Notes: generated by a model not told the origin, from the letters alone. A stretch of 64,000 nt of DNA from Allobosea sp. LC85 (GCF_000735605.1 NZ_JPKG01000034.1:1-64000), one strand, 5' to 3'. Numbered from the stretch's first letter, positions 18,048 through 26,025 are shown. Program-made: numbers and translations.

Positions 18048-18455
18048 GTGCGTCGCCAGACCAGCGCCGTCGCGCATATCGCCGCTGCCATGCTGGCTTT
18101 CGCGCTCCCCGCAGCGGCGCAATCTGTGCCCGTCGAGAAGCTGCAAGCGCTCTACCTGAGTCGGCTGGATGCGTGGGTCGTCTCCCGAGACGTCAAAACG
18201 GTTCAGGCGGAGGTCGTCGAGAACTGTGGCAAGATGATGTATCTGCGAGACCCTTCTCTTGGCAGCGCGACGACCAGCGACCTTAAAGAGGCGCTCGACA
18301 TGCGTATCGACGTCTGCACGAAGATCACCGTCCATCGCGTAGAGCCCCAGCCTGAGTTCTCTAACCCGGCGATCAACAAGATCGTGTGCGGAGACATGCC
18401 TAAGAGCGAGCCGGTGATCGGCGTTCTGTGCGCCAAGGCGGGCGTGAAGGGCTGA
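18048..18455 (+). CDS. Small secreted protein of unknown function
   Basis: 135 residues from a GTG at 18048, chosen because AGGAG at 18034-18038 is well placed. Longer starts at 18003 would read through the TGGACCCA repeats and spoil the signal peptide. The N-terminus (RRQTSAVAHIAAAMLAFALPAAAQS) is a clear Sec signal with an AxA-type cleavage site. The mature protein has four Cys (ENCGKM, DVCTKI, IVCGDM, VLCAKA) that could form two disulfides in the periplasm. I do not recognise the family. It is the first gene inside attL and is transcribed rightward, opposite to the phage-like block. Confidence 0.7.
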   Translation: MRRQTSAVAHIAAAMLAFALPAAAQSVPVEKLQALYLSRLDAWVVSRDVKTVQAEVVENCGKMMYLRDPSLGSATTSDLKEALDMRIDVCTKITVHRVEPQPEFSNPAINKIVCGDMPKSEPVIGVLCAKAGVKG

Positions 18456-18534
18456 GCAAGAAAAACTGGGGAGGCCCCGGCGCTAAGCGGGACGGACTAT
18501 CTGTGCGCCGCCAGTTCCGCCGTAAGGTGATGTG

Positions 18535-18813
18535 ATGACAGAGAAGCCAAAGCTGCTCCGGGATGGCCCGGCTACCGAGTTTAAGGTCATCCCCAACACG
18601 GCGCACGATCTAGAGGAGATGAAGCGCATCGACGCAGCGATGGCGCCCGTCTATGAACTGTTGAGGCACTTCCAGCGGGAGCGCGACCACCAGCCCTTCA
18701 CTTCCCAAGCGCCTTGCCCCATTTGCGGTGGAACGGTCACCTACCAATACCGGGCACCGCTGGTGGGCGGCATGAAGTGCGACACCCCCGGCTGCATCCG
18801 TATCGCCTTGTGA
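18535..18813 (+). CDS. Small zinc-ribbon protein
   Basis: 92 residues; the ATG at 18535 follows AAGGTGA closely. The C-terminal half carries CPICGG and CDTPGC, a two-pair Cys layout typical of a zinc ribbon. The N-terminal half is charged and helical. Small proteins of this kind are common in alphaproteobacterial prophages, but I cannot give a function. It lies 79 bases downstream of the secreted protein gene and may share its transcript. Confidence 0.7.
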   Translation: MTEKPKLLRDGPATEFKVIPNTAHDLEEMKRIDAAMAPVYELLRHFQRERDHQPFTSQAPCPICGGTVTYQYRAPLVGGMKCDTPGCIRIAL

Positions 18814-18828
18814 CGCCTCGGCCCCGAG

Positions 18829-18866
18829 AAAAAACAGGGGGAGGCTCCAGTTGAAGTCTCCCCCTG
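18829..18866 (-). terminator. Intrinsic terminator of the leftward virion-protein block
   Basis: Arms 18835-18846 and 18855-18866 pair over 12 bases with one G-T pair and an 8-base loop. On the minus strand the stem is followed by six T (18834-18829). It lies about 105 bases beyond the gp15-like stop codon. Confidence 0.75.
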
Positions 18867-18925
18867 AGGGTCCGCTAGAACGCCCTCTCAGGCGCCTCGC
18901 GACGTGGTCGCCTGTCGTACTCGGG

Positions 18926-18960
18926 AAGGTCCCGCCCGGAGGTGATCCGAACGGGACCTT
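18926..18960. repeat. Conserved hairpin, copy A
   Basis: Outer stem AAGGTCCCG/CGGGACCTT (18926-18934, 18952-18960) and inner stem CGGA/TCCG around the loop GGTGA (18937-18949). It lies 12 bases downstream of the gp15-like stop. It shares GCCCGGAGGTGATCCGAACG with copies C and D (B has one change). Confidence 0.75.
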
Positions 18961-18971
18961 TTGGGAAAGCG

Positions 18972-21401
18972 TCAGTTGCCCCGGACGATGTCGCGATAGC
19001 GGCCACCAGGGGGGACGGCTTCCGGCGCATCGGCCTCCGTCGTTACGCCGTTCTTGATTGTGTCCACGGCACCCCAGAACGTGCCCTTGACGAAGTCAGC
19101 GACGGGATCACCTTTCGCTTCGTTAGCCTTGCGGCGCTCGACGATGCCGGGCTCTGGGAGCGGAGTGACCTGAATGACAGGTAGCTGTCGGGTGTCTCTG
19201 CCGGGGTCTGCCGGACCATTGAGACGCTTCTGCACCTCCTCCTGCTTCTCTGCGATGACCCTGCGCTTGGCATCTTCACGGGCCGTCTTGATCTTCATCA
19301 AGGTGTCGATGGTCACGATACGGTCGTTGGCGTCGTCGAGGATGCCGCCAGTATGGGTGTTGCGAAGTACCCACGCGCCGGTTCCCTCTACAGCGGGTTC
19401 GAGGGTGATGTCGCCCGCGTCGAGAAACTCACGCTTACCGTGCTTCCTGACGTATTCGTCGATGTGGGTCTTGGCCAAATCGGCAAAGTCAGGCGGCAGG
19501 GCGCGATCAGAGACGTCGATGTAATGGCCGTTGATTTGCTGATGAGTCCGCTTGTACTCGTCTGTGGCCCGTTTGATTGCGTCCTTAGACGACAGGCCAG
19601 CCCCCGCGAAGACGAACGACCGCTTGTGGATAGCCTGCAGGATGTGGCCCTTGTTGGTGGCCCCCCTGAACTCGCGGTCAACGGACTCAAGCAGCTCCTG
19701 ACGAGTCCCCTCGCCCAGCAGCTCGCGGAACTTCACGGGGTCCTTGCTCATCGTAGTGAACTGGAGAGCGGCCTTGGACGGGTCCATGCCGACTTCTTGC
19801 ACCATGACGCGCATGGTCTCCCACCGCTCACGCTCGTCCTTCGACAGGTGCGAGTTCAGCAGCGCGGGAGCCCTCGTGTAGAGTTCCGTGTAGCGGTTGT
19901 ATCCCTCAACGAACGCGGCAGGCAGCTTGTCGCCCGAGGTGGTCACCGCCGAGACGGTCTTGATCCCGGCAGACATCGTCGACTTCCACTCGGGGTGGAC
20001 CATGCCGTTCTGACGGACAGCGGGCAGTTCGCGGGCAAAGCGCTGCTCAGGGGTCTCCCGGTTCCGCGCCGCCACCTTGTCGCTGACCTCCAGCCACTGT
20101 TCGGTAGCCTTCTCCTTGTTCTTCTCGGCGCTGATCTCCTCGATCTCGCCGTTCTCCTTAGCCTGGATGGTGGGGCCGAGGCGGTGGAGATTGCCGTCGT
20201 TGACGGCTGCGAGGCGGGCATCCCGGTTGCGGATGTCGCCGCGGTCAGCTGCCTCGCGGTTGGACTGGTCACGGAACAGCTTCTGCTGCTCGTTCAGGCG
20301 CTTCTCGATCTCGGCGTTGCTTCTGGCTTTGAGTGCGAGGGCACGTTCGTCCGACATCAGGCCGGGGCGCTCTTTGACCAGTCGATCCACCTCGGCGGCG
20401 TCAAGAGTCCCATCACGGGAGGCTCTATCAAGCCGGTCCATGGTCTCGTAACCACCTTCGCGGTTCTTCTCGCGGCGCTTGCTGTCGGCCAGTTCAAGGA
20501 GCTTGGTGGCCTTCAGGCCGTGCTCGCGGTTGCCGAGAAGGCTGATGCCGTTGGCCCCCTTCGATTTGACAAGGGCAGTGACGAAGTCAACGTCCCCCTG
20601 CTCGGCGTAGCGCATGGCGATGTTGAGGACTTCACCCTCCTGCCACGAGGCATCGCGACCAGCCAGCAGCTTGTTGCCGGTGATCTCTCCCCGCACCAGC
20701 GAAACGATATCGTCGGCGTTCTTTCCCTCTGCCTTGCCGTTGGCGATGGTGCGCTCGATAAGGGCAAGCGCGCCCTGTGAAACCTGCTCGTCAGCCTTCT
20801 GAACGTTGTGCTTGAGCTGGCCGTTGCGGATGCCGTCCATGCCCGGCCGGACCAGCCTGAGGTACTCGTTGACGAAGCGACTGCCGGTGCCCCCGTGTTC
20901 CTTCATGCGGCCTTCAACACGCGACCGCAGGAACTCTTCGACGTCCACGCCGTCCTTCGGCCCGGTCGCCCATTCCTCTTGCCAGCGGGTGACGTCGTCC
21001 TGGGCCATCTTGGCGGCGAACAGTTCCTGCCCCTTCTCCTCGCGGAGTGAGGTGGCCAGTTCGCCGGTCGGATTGTCGCGCAGCTCCTTGCGGGCATCTT
21101 CAGCGCTGTGCGTCGCCAGCCACGCGTTCGAGGCGGCATGCTTGTCCTTCTGCTCGCCCTTCATGACCTCCCCGAAGCCCAGCAGGGCCGAGTTCAGGGG
21201 AGCCAGAGCGGCCATGAGGCGCTCGGCGTCGTTGTCCTTGGGGAGTGCGCCGGGGCGGGTATAGGTCTCGATAGGGGACGCGGCGGGCCGCAGCTTGGGC
21301 ATCCGAGGGACGCCGTCAGACTGCAAGCCTACGCGGCCGGTGTTGCGCTCAAGGTCGGGCTTCTCCTGAAGACCGCCACGGAGGCCGGGTACAAGTGCCA
21401 T
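18972..21401 (-). CDS. T7 gp15-like internal virion protein
   Basis: 809 residues; the ATG at 21401 has AGGA eight to eleven bases upstream. The protein is highly charged, mostly helical and lacks a signal peptide or membrane span. Size, place directly after gp14-like and gp13-like genes, and helical make-up match the internal core protein gp15 of T7-like podoviruses (747 residues in T7). In T7, gp15 assembles with gp14 and gp16 into the channel that carries DNA across the periplasm. I see no catalytic motif, and the gp16 gene that normally follows is absent. The call rests mainly on order and size. The gene is bracketed by hairpins B and A and followed by an intrinsic terminator. Confidence 0.7.
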   Translation of the reverse strand: MALVPGLRGGLQEKPDLERNTGRVGLQSDGVPRMPKLRPAASPIETYTRPGALPKDNDAERLMAALAPLNSALLGFGEVMKGEQKDKHAASNAWLATHSAEDARKELRDNPTGELATSLREEKGQELFAAKMAQDDVTRWQEEWATGPKDGVDVEEFLRSRVEGRMKEHGGTGSRFVNEYLRLVRPGMDGIRNGQLKHNVQKADEQVSQGALALIERTIANGKAEGKNADDIVSLVRGEITGNKLLAGRDASWQEGEVLNIAMRYAEQGDVDFVTALVKSKGANGISLLGNREHGLKATKLLELADSKRREKNREGGYETMDRLDRASRDGTLDAAEVDRLVKERPGLMSDERALALKARSNAEIEKRLNEQQKLFRDQSNREAADRGDIRNRDARLAAVNDGNLHRLGPTIQAKENGEIEEISAEKNKEKATEQWLEVSDKVAARNRETPEQRFARELPAVRQNGMVHPEWKSTMSAGIKTVSAVTTSGDKLPAAFVEGYNRYTELYTRAPALLNSHLSKDERERWETMRVMVQEVGMDPSKAALQFTTMSKDPVKFRELLGEGTRQELLESVDREFRGATNKGHILQAIHKRSFVFAGAGLSSKDAIKRATDEYKRTHQQINGHYIDVSDRALPPDFADLAKTHIDEYVRKHGKREFLDAGDITLEPAVEGTGAWVLRNTHTGGILDDANDRIVTIDTLMKIKTAREDAKRRVIAEKQEEVQKRLNGPADPGRDTRQLPVIQVTPLPEPGIVERRKANEAKGDPVADFVKGTFWGAVDTIKNGVTTEADAPEAVPPGGRYRDIVRGN

Positions 21402-21468
21402 GTTGAATTCCTGTGTTTAGACGGTTCGCCTCTGCGAAGGCGGCCTGTGGTGTTGAGGACAATGGAAA

Positions 21469-21497
21469 GCCCCGCCCGGAGGTGGTCCGAACGGGGC
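21469..21497. repeat. Conserved hairpin, copy B
   Basis: Outer stem GCCCCG/CGGGGC, inner stem CGGA/TCCG, loop GGTGG (one change from the other copies). It lies between the gp14-like stop (21523) and the gp15-like start (21401). With flanks, 21453-21498 matches 22593-22638 at 45 of 46 positions. Confidence 0.75.
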
Positions 21498-21522
21498 AAC
21501 TCCGAGTGATTGATGGGGCGGG

Positions 21523-22056
21523 TTAGCTGCTGAACTTCTTGTAGGTGGACACCGAGTTGAGGCCGGCTGCCGCGATGCGGAGCCCGGCATCGGCGAAGCT
21601 GGGCTTCTGGCCGGTGGGCACCGCGTTGACCCGGTCCTTGTACTGGTAGCCCAGCCCCTTCTTCTCCTGCTGGAGTTGGGTGATGGTCCAGTCGGTGTTC
21701 TGGTCGACGCGGTCGTTGTGGCGCGCCTGTCGCCCCGAGAAGTCCCTTAGGAGCTGGTCGACGGACAGCCCGGAGATGCCAGCCTCGCCTGCCGCCACGC
21801 GGGCCGTAGCGCGGGCCTTGTTGGCGTCGAGGGCCACATCGAACTTCTCGGCCGAAGCCGCCTCCTGCTCCTGCGTTTGCCGGACGGAGATGTCGTTGTT
21901 CTTGTCCTCGAAGGCCTTGCGGGCATTGTCCTTGTTGATGTTGTAGGCGAGCGTCTGGTTCTTCGCTGCCATGTTCTGCTGCTGGTAGCCGATGACGGCC
22001 GAGGTCGCCGACACAGCGAAGCTCGCAGCCGTCAGAATTGTGGCCAATTCACACAT
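21523..22056 (-). CDS. T7 gp14-like internal virion protein
   Basis: 177 residues from the ATG at 22056 (MCELATILTAASFAVSA), preceded by AAGG at a good distance; the frame stays open to 22110. The N-terminus is a short Cys-containing hydrophobic segment of about 25 residues, followed by a long charged helix and a QQQ-rich stretch. This is the usual architecture of gp14 homologues (196 residues in T7), which insert in the outer membrane at infection. The start overlaps the end of the gp13-like gene by eight bases, indicating coupling. Confidence 0.8.
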   Translation of the reverse strand: MCELATILTAASFAVSATSAVIGYQQQNMAAKNQTLAYNINKDNARKAFEDKNNDISVRQTQEQEAASAEKFDVALDANKARATARVAAGEAGISGLSVDQLLRDFSGRQARHNDRVDQNTDWTITQLQQEKKGLGYQYKDRVNAVPTGQKPSFADAGLRIAAAGLNSVSTYKKFSS

Positions 22057-22546
22057 GCTGAAGCCTTGCGAATTCGAGAAAGGGCCTGCGCTCCTTGCCC
22101 CACTGGGCATGCCGACGCAGGAAGCTGTAGCCGAGCCAGCGGAGCCACCCGATATGGACCGCGTTGCGCTCGTCTACACAGTTCATGAGGACCGGGAAGT
22201 CCCGATGGAACTCGGTGGTCATGGTCTTCGACAGGCGCAGGAAGGACATTCGGTTGTCCTTCACGGCGTCCGTACCGAGGAGCCACACGCTGCCCACAAG
22301 GGGCTCTGGCATCGGCGCAACGCCAAACATACATACCGGTTTGCCCTCCTGATTATCCGCAACAAGCGGACGGAGCGAGGCATTGAAGCCGAGTGTGAGC
22401 GCTTGGGCAGGGGTCATCTCAGAAGCCGAGACGATTTCCTCAACATCGGCCAAGCGCATGCGCGCAGCAATGTAGGCGATGTCTTCCGGCTTGGCCGGTC
22501 GGATTGAGAGCGTGTTCACGCCCTTTTGGCGAGGAGTTGGTTGCAT
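22049..22546 (-). CDS. Phage Gp13-family (DUF2833) protein
   Basis: About 165 residues from the ATG at 22546 (MQPTPRQKGVNTLSIRPAKPEDI). The text follows the Gp13/DUF2833 pattern closely: IRPAKPEDIAYIAARMRLADVEEI, VCMFGVAPMP, GSVWLLGTDAV, MNCVDERNAVHIGWLRWLGYSFLRRH. These are GNAT-like fold proteins needed for assembly of the internal core in T7-like virions. It starts 63 bases after hairpin copy C and overlaps the gp14-like gene. An upstream in-frame start at 22639 would read through the hairpin and is rejected. Confidence 0.88.
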   Translation of the reverse strand: MQPTPRQKGVNTLSIRPAKPEDIAYIAARMRLADVEEIVSASEMTPAQALTLGFNASLRPLVADNQEGKPVCMFGVAPMPEPLVGSVWLLGTDAVKDNRMSFLRLSKTMTTEFHRDFPVLMNCVDERNAVHIGWLRWLGYSFLRRHAQWGKERRPFLEFARLQHV

Positions 22547-22608
22547 TCTGACTGGGGCTTTCGAGGCGTTCGCTCGGCTTGCGAGCGAGGGATTGAGGAC
22601 AATGGAAA

Positions 22609-22637
22609 GCCCCGCCCGGAGGTGATCCGAACGGGGC
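22609..22637. repeat. Conserved hairpin, copy C
   Basis: Outer stem GCCCCG/CGGGGC, inner stem CGGA/TCCG, loop GGTGA. It lies between the HNH-like stop (22651) and the gp13-like start (22546). On the minus strand it is followed by TTTCC, a weak terminator tail. Confidence 0.75.
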
Positions 22638-22650
22638 ATTAGGATGGGGA

Positions 22651-22980
22651 TTAGGTGGACGGCTGTAAGTTCGCGAATGCGTGCTTCAGGCTCTGGCGTG
22701 CCCGATGGACCGTGCCGATGGGCTTGCCCTTAACGACAGCGAGGTTGTGCCGGGTGAGGTTCAGAGGATCGCCGTCGAGGAAGGCCGTGCGCTCACGGCG
22801 TCCACATCTCTTGATGAGTAAGGCCACCGCGACGTGGCGATTGGTGAAAGGGCATAGGAGCTTGACGTTGCCGCCCGTCGCCCCCACTGCCCACTCATCG
22901 GCGGACGGGTAGCCGAGGGTCAAAAGGGCGTCGTAATCGTCAGCGTCTAGCCGCACGCGTGCAGCATCTTCGGTTTGCAT
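22651..22980 (-). CDS. Small HNH/AP2-like phage protein
   Basis: 109 residues. The C-terminal half ends in FLDGDPLNLTRHNLAVVKGK, the form seen at the end of phage HNH endonucleases with AP2-like partners (DGNxLNNRxxNL). The first catalytic His-His pair of HNH is not evident, though NRH is present in PFTNRHVAV. It is probably a DNA-binding or degenerate nuclease relative. A second copy of the same layout is encoded at 26590-26919. It is flanked by hairpins E (upstream) and C (downstream). Confidence 0.6.
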   Translation of the reverse strand: MQTEDAARVRLDADDYDALLTLGYPSADEWAVGATGGNVKLLCPFTNRHVAVALLIKRCGRRERTAFLDGDPLNLTRHNLAVVKGKPIGTVHRARQSLKHAFANLQPST

Positions 22981-23004
22981 GAGGTGGCTCTTCTGAAACG
23001 GAAA

Positions 23005-23035
23005 AGGCCCCCGAGAGGTGATCTCCCGAGGGCCT
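23005..23035. repeat. Conserved hairpin, copy E (diverged)
   Basis: Outer stem AGGCCC/GGGCCT and inner stem GAGA/TCTC around the same loop GGTGA. Both stems differ from the other copies but still pair, while the loop is kept. On the minus strand it is followed by TTTT. It lies between the 329-residue gene (stop 23081) and the HNH-like gene (start 22980). Confidence 0.65.
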
Positions 23036-23080
23036 CGCTGAGGTTGAGTGGGGCCTGACCCGACTTTGGCTGTGGGGGCG

Positions 23081-24070
23081 TCAGCCGCGCGAGAGCTTCA
23101 CCAGCCCCTGCCTCACGGCTGCCGCGTAGGACATCGTGCCGATGCCCGGCAGGTCGAGCACGACTTGACCATCGACCTTGCGGACCGTGACGCCCGTGTC
23201 GGACGTGGCCTCCATGATGTCAGCGGGCGTCGAACTCTCCCGGCTGGCGAGGTACTTGCTGACCAGCTTGGCGTAGGCCTTCGGGTTCCGATCCATGACG
23301 TGCTGGCTCATGGCATCCCTGAACTCTCCCCGATGGTGCTGTTCAGCCCACTCAACGAAGGCGTCAGGGTCAGTCACGCCACTGGTGCGGAAGGCCTTGG
23401 CAGCCTGCGCTGCGAAAGCGTCCTGTACCTTGGCGAGGTCTGTCTGGAGCATCTGCGGGCTGACGCCGGCAGCGTCTGCCATGGCGCGCAGGGTGTCGTT
23501 CGAGACCGCACCCTTGGCGATGACGTCCGTCATGGCGCGGATTTGAGCGCCTTCGGGCGTACCGTGCACGATGGTCTCGAAGAGGTTCTCCGCGCGGTGG
23601 TCGTCGAAGGCCGTCTCGTTGCCGGTATAGTCCGGCTGAACCTGCGCCTTCGGCGTCTCTGCGGTGCCCTTTCCTCCTCCAGCCTCCTTCGCGGCAAGTC
23701 CGGTGTCCCTGAAGTCGCCCTCCTTCCCGGCAAGGTAGCCGAGACGAAGAGCCACCTTCACAGTTGTGGGTGACCCGTTGATGGTCACGAGGTCGTTCAT
23801 TCCCAGTTCGGCTGAGGAGCGCTGGAAGCCCGACTGCGTACGTCCCGTGGCGAGCACGTCCACGTTGGTCGGGTCCAAGTGGCCGTCGATGGATGGGCCA
23901 TGGCTAACCGGGGGTGCGGTGATAGCCGACACATCCGGTCCAACGGCAATCTTCGGGGAGAAGCTGAAGGGGTTGCGGCTGGGAGCGGGCTCGCGGGTGG
24001 CATTGGCAGCGGCGCGGACGGCAGCTTCCCGCTGCTCGAAAACGGCAACGCCGTCGATGAGGTCTGACAT
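23081..24070 (-). CDS. Phage-like protein of unknown function
   Basis: 329 residues; ATG at 24070 after AAGGACACC. No signal peptide or membrane segment. The N-terminal 100 residues are Pro- and Ser-rich. The middle part contains LVTINGSPTTVKVALRLGYLAGKEGDF. The C-terminal half is helical (NDTLRAMADAAGVSPQMLQTDLAKVQDAFAAQAAKAF) and ends in a short beta-rich piece (VTVRKVDGQVVLDLPGIGTMSYAAAVRQGL). Its position upstream of the internal virion genes would suit a scaffold or virion accessory protein, but no motif proves this. I do not recognise the family. Confidence 0.65.
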   Translation of the reverse strand: MSDLIDGVAVFEQREAAVRAAANATREPAPSRNPFSFSPKIAVGPDVSAITAPPVSHGPSIDGHLDPTNVDVLATGRTQSGFQRSSAELGMNDLVTINGSPTTVKVALRLGYLAGKEGDFRDTGLAAKEAGGGKGTAETPKAQVQPDYTGNETAFDDHRAENLFETIVHGTPEGAQIRAMTDVIAKGAVSNDTLRAMADAAGVSPQMLQTDLAKVQDAFAAQAAKAFRTSGVTDPDAFVEWAEQHHRGEFRDAMSQHVMDRNPKAYAKLVSKYLASRESSTPADIMEATSDTGVTVRKVDGQVVLDLPGIGTMSYAAAVRQGLVKLSRG

Positions 24071-24112
24071 GGTGGTGTCCTTGGAGAAAGGGGAAATGAG
24101 GAGCTGCCGCGA

Positions 24113-24388
24113 TCAGCGGGCGAGATAGTCGTAAGTGGCGCTACGCGAGGCTGCCTCGGCGGCTTTGGTGTAGACCAGCTCGGCCACCGCCTTCTCGAAG
24201 GCAGCCTCGGCCTGAGCCTCAAGAGCCCGGACGTGGGAGGAGAGCTTGGGCCGTGCGGGGTCGTTCTGGCCGCACTTGGAAAGGGCTTCGTTGGCCACTG
24301 CCACGGCTCGCGTAGCCTCGGCGTAGGCGGCGTTGGCGGTAGCGAGGTCGGCGGGCGTCAGGGAAGCGCGGATGTGTTCGACGGACAT
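24113..24388 (-). CDS. Small helical protein, unknown
   Basis: 91 residues, start ATG 24388 after GAAAGAA. The composition is Ala/Glu-rich and it is likely one long coiled coil (VRALEAQAEAAFEKAVAELVYTKAAEAAS). It ends 42 bases before the start of the 329-residue gene and is preceded by hairpin copy D. Function unknown. Confidence 0.6.
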   Translation of the reverse strand: MSVEHIRASLTPADLATANAAYAEATRAVAVANEALSKCGQNDPARPKLSSHVRALEAQAEAAFEKAVAELVYTKAAEAASRSATYDYLAR

Positions 24389-24419
24389 GGCTGGTTCTTT
24401 CGTTTCGGGAAATGAGAAA

Positions 24420-24448
24420 GCCCCGCCCGGAGGTGATCCGAACGGGGC
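24420..24448. repeat. Conserved hairpin, copy D
   Basis: Outer stem GCCCCG/CGGGGC (extendable by one A-T pair), inner stem CGGA/TCCG, loop GGTGA. It lies between the small frame ending at 24502 and the helical protein start at 24388. Confidence 0.75.
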
Positions 24449-24501
24449 TGTGATGGGGATTGCTGGAGTCTGGAGACCGGTACAGCCGAGGCTGGCGGGG
24501 T

Positions 24502-24708
24502 TCAGCTAGTGGTAGTGCTGCCAAAGGAGGGGCGCTTCCTGTACCGCTCCAGGAGGATGTAGAACTGCCCCCGCGAGCCCACCCACAACTCGACACAACC
24601 AGGGCCGCGCGAGGCATCGATTGGGCGTCCGTTGCGGGGCTTTGTGATGCCGTTCAACTCGATGTCAACGGTGCCAAGGAAGGGGATGTCGAGGGCGTAG
24701 GTACGCAT
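24502..24708 (-). CDS. Possible small protein, unknown
   Basis: 68 residues (MRTYALDIPFLGTVDIELNG onward) with a plausible globular composition and a basic C-terminus. The ribosome site is weak. It fits the spacing between the gene ending at 24866 and hairpin D, which supports it modestly. Confidence 0.4.
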   Translation of the reverse strand: MRTYALDIPFLGTVDIELNGITKPRNGRPIDASRGPGCVELWVGSRGQFYILLERYRKRPSFGSTTTS

Positions 24709-24865
24709 AGCGGGGGCCTGCTTCAGTCGAGCGATCAGCGGGGAGTTGCTGAACGGCGTGGTGGATACGCGGCAGCGGAGTCCTCGCCAATGCGGCCAAA
24801 CGACTCCTTGCCTCGGTGAGAAATCACGACTAAGCTTCTGAAATACCTACCCTTTATCGCGTCAA

Positions 24866-25282
24866 TCACACTTGTGGGTAGGTTCTCGGCTTGGCTCGCT
24901 GATCGACCCAGAAGCTGGAGCGACCACGGATCGGGGGAAGATTGGCCGGCTTGTCTGGGACATCGCGAACGGCTTCAGTGTCCACCGCGCTCCGTTGGGC
25001 AGCTCGGTATCTGCGCATTCGCTCCCGCCTTGTTTTAGGCAAGGGGAGGATACCGTCTCGGAATACCTCCGGGTACTGGCGGGGCGTGAAGGGTTCGCTT
25101 TCGACTCCCGTGTCGGCGTTGCGGACCACGAGAGCGGCGTTTGGGGACAATCCCCCCAGCCTCAGCACCGATAGCGACGTGGTGAGGGCCTGCCGGCCGG
25201 TGAATAGGGTCGTGCCATTCAGAGAAACGGAATAATCGCCCTGGCCTGCTGACCGGACGACGAGGACAACGGGTGGCGTCAT
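24866..25282 (-). CDS. Hypothetical protein of the element
   Basis: 138 residues. A strong AGGAGGGC lies just upstream of the ATG at 25282, which supports the start. The N-terminal 75 residues look beta-rich (VVLVVRSAGQGDYSVSLNGTTLFTG) and resemble a small binding domain. The C-terminal part is basic (KTRRERMRRYRAAQRS) and probably disordered. I do not recognise it. The gene lies in the leftward block between a DNA-binding protein and small helical proteins. Confidence 0.62.
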   Translation of the reverse strand: MTPPVVLVVRSAGQGDYSVSLNGTTLFTGRQALTTSLSVLRLGGLSPNAALVVRNADTGVESEPFTPRQYPEVFRDGILPLPKTRRERMRRYRAAQRSAVDTEAVRDVPDKPANLPPIRGRSSFWVDQRAKPRTYPQV

Positions 25283-25382
25283 AGGCCCTCCTGCGATGAG
25301 CGGGGATAGGGGACGAGCAACGGGGCAAGGCCCAGTTCAGGTCATTTTTCGGCGTGTAAATGTCTTGGGTAATATACTCGGG

Positions 25383-26000
25383 TCAATCAGCGTCATGCGT
25401 CAGCACGACCATTCGGGATAGCTTCTCGGTGACTGATAGTTCTTCAAGGGGCTCTTGCATCTTCCGCTTCCGGTAAGCCGTCTCTGAGGCCCGTTGATTG
25501 GCGTACCGCGTCACCAGAGCGGGCGAGACCTCCAAGGCCTTCGCCACCACATTGAGCTTGATGTCTGGGAAGTGATCTAAGACCCAACGGACTTCACCAG
25601 ATGTCCCCAGGGGTTCGCGCCGGCCTGCCTCAAATGCAGACAGGGCTTCCCTGACGGTGGCGACCAAGTCGGAACTAGCTGCTTCGGCCTCGTAGTCCGT
25701 GACGGTCTCCGACCAGACCGAGGAAATTATCCCCTGCCCCTTCGGGCTGATGACGTCGAAGGCATGACCTGAGCGGGTGAAGTCGTGTCGGAGGCCGATG
25801 CCTTGGTCGACCAACTGCCGAGAAAGGCGGTAGCTTCTGCCCTCCCGCCCCAGCACGCCCATGTGGTGGAGGATTGCCCTGACCTTCCGGGGGCCCATGC
25901 CGTAGCGCTGGCCCAGCTCGGTCACCGTAATCCAGTCCCCCGGGCTCTGGGTCGTCAGATGACCTGTTCCCCGGTCGAGCACCTCTTGATGATATTCCAT
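25383..26000 (-). CDS. Probable DNA-binding regulator of the element
   Basis: 205 residues; GGAG lies eight bases before the ATG at 26000. The N-terminal part reads like a winged helix (ITVTELGQRYGMGPRKVRAILHHMGVLGREGRSYRLS). A second helix-turn-helix-like segment is NVVAKALEVSPALVTRYANQRASETAYRKRK. It is probably a phage-type regulator or replication-associated DNA binder. The exact family is not recognised. Confidence 0.6.
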   Translation of the reverse strand: MEYHQEVLDRGTGHLTTQSPGDWITVTELGQRYGMGPRKVRAILHHMGVLGREGRSYRLSRQLVDQGIGLRHDFTRSGHAFDVISPKGQGIISSVWSETVTDYEAEAASSDLVATVREALSAFEAGRREPLGTSGEVRWVLDHFPDIKLNVVAKALEVSPALVTRYANQRASETAYRKRKMQEPLEELSVTEKLSRMVVLTHDAD

Positions 26001-26025
26001 TCAGCAGGGCTCCAGAAATGATGAA

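Noticed and set aside
22546..22639. Longer N-terminus for the gp13-like protein
   Set aside because: It would translate through hairpin copy C and adds sequence unlike the family, which starts at the RPAKPEDI region.
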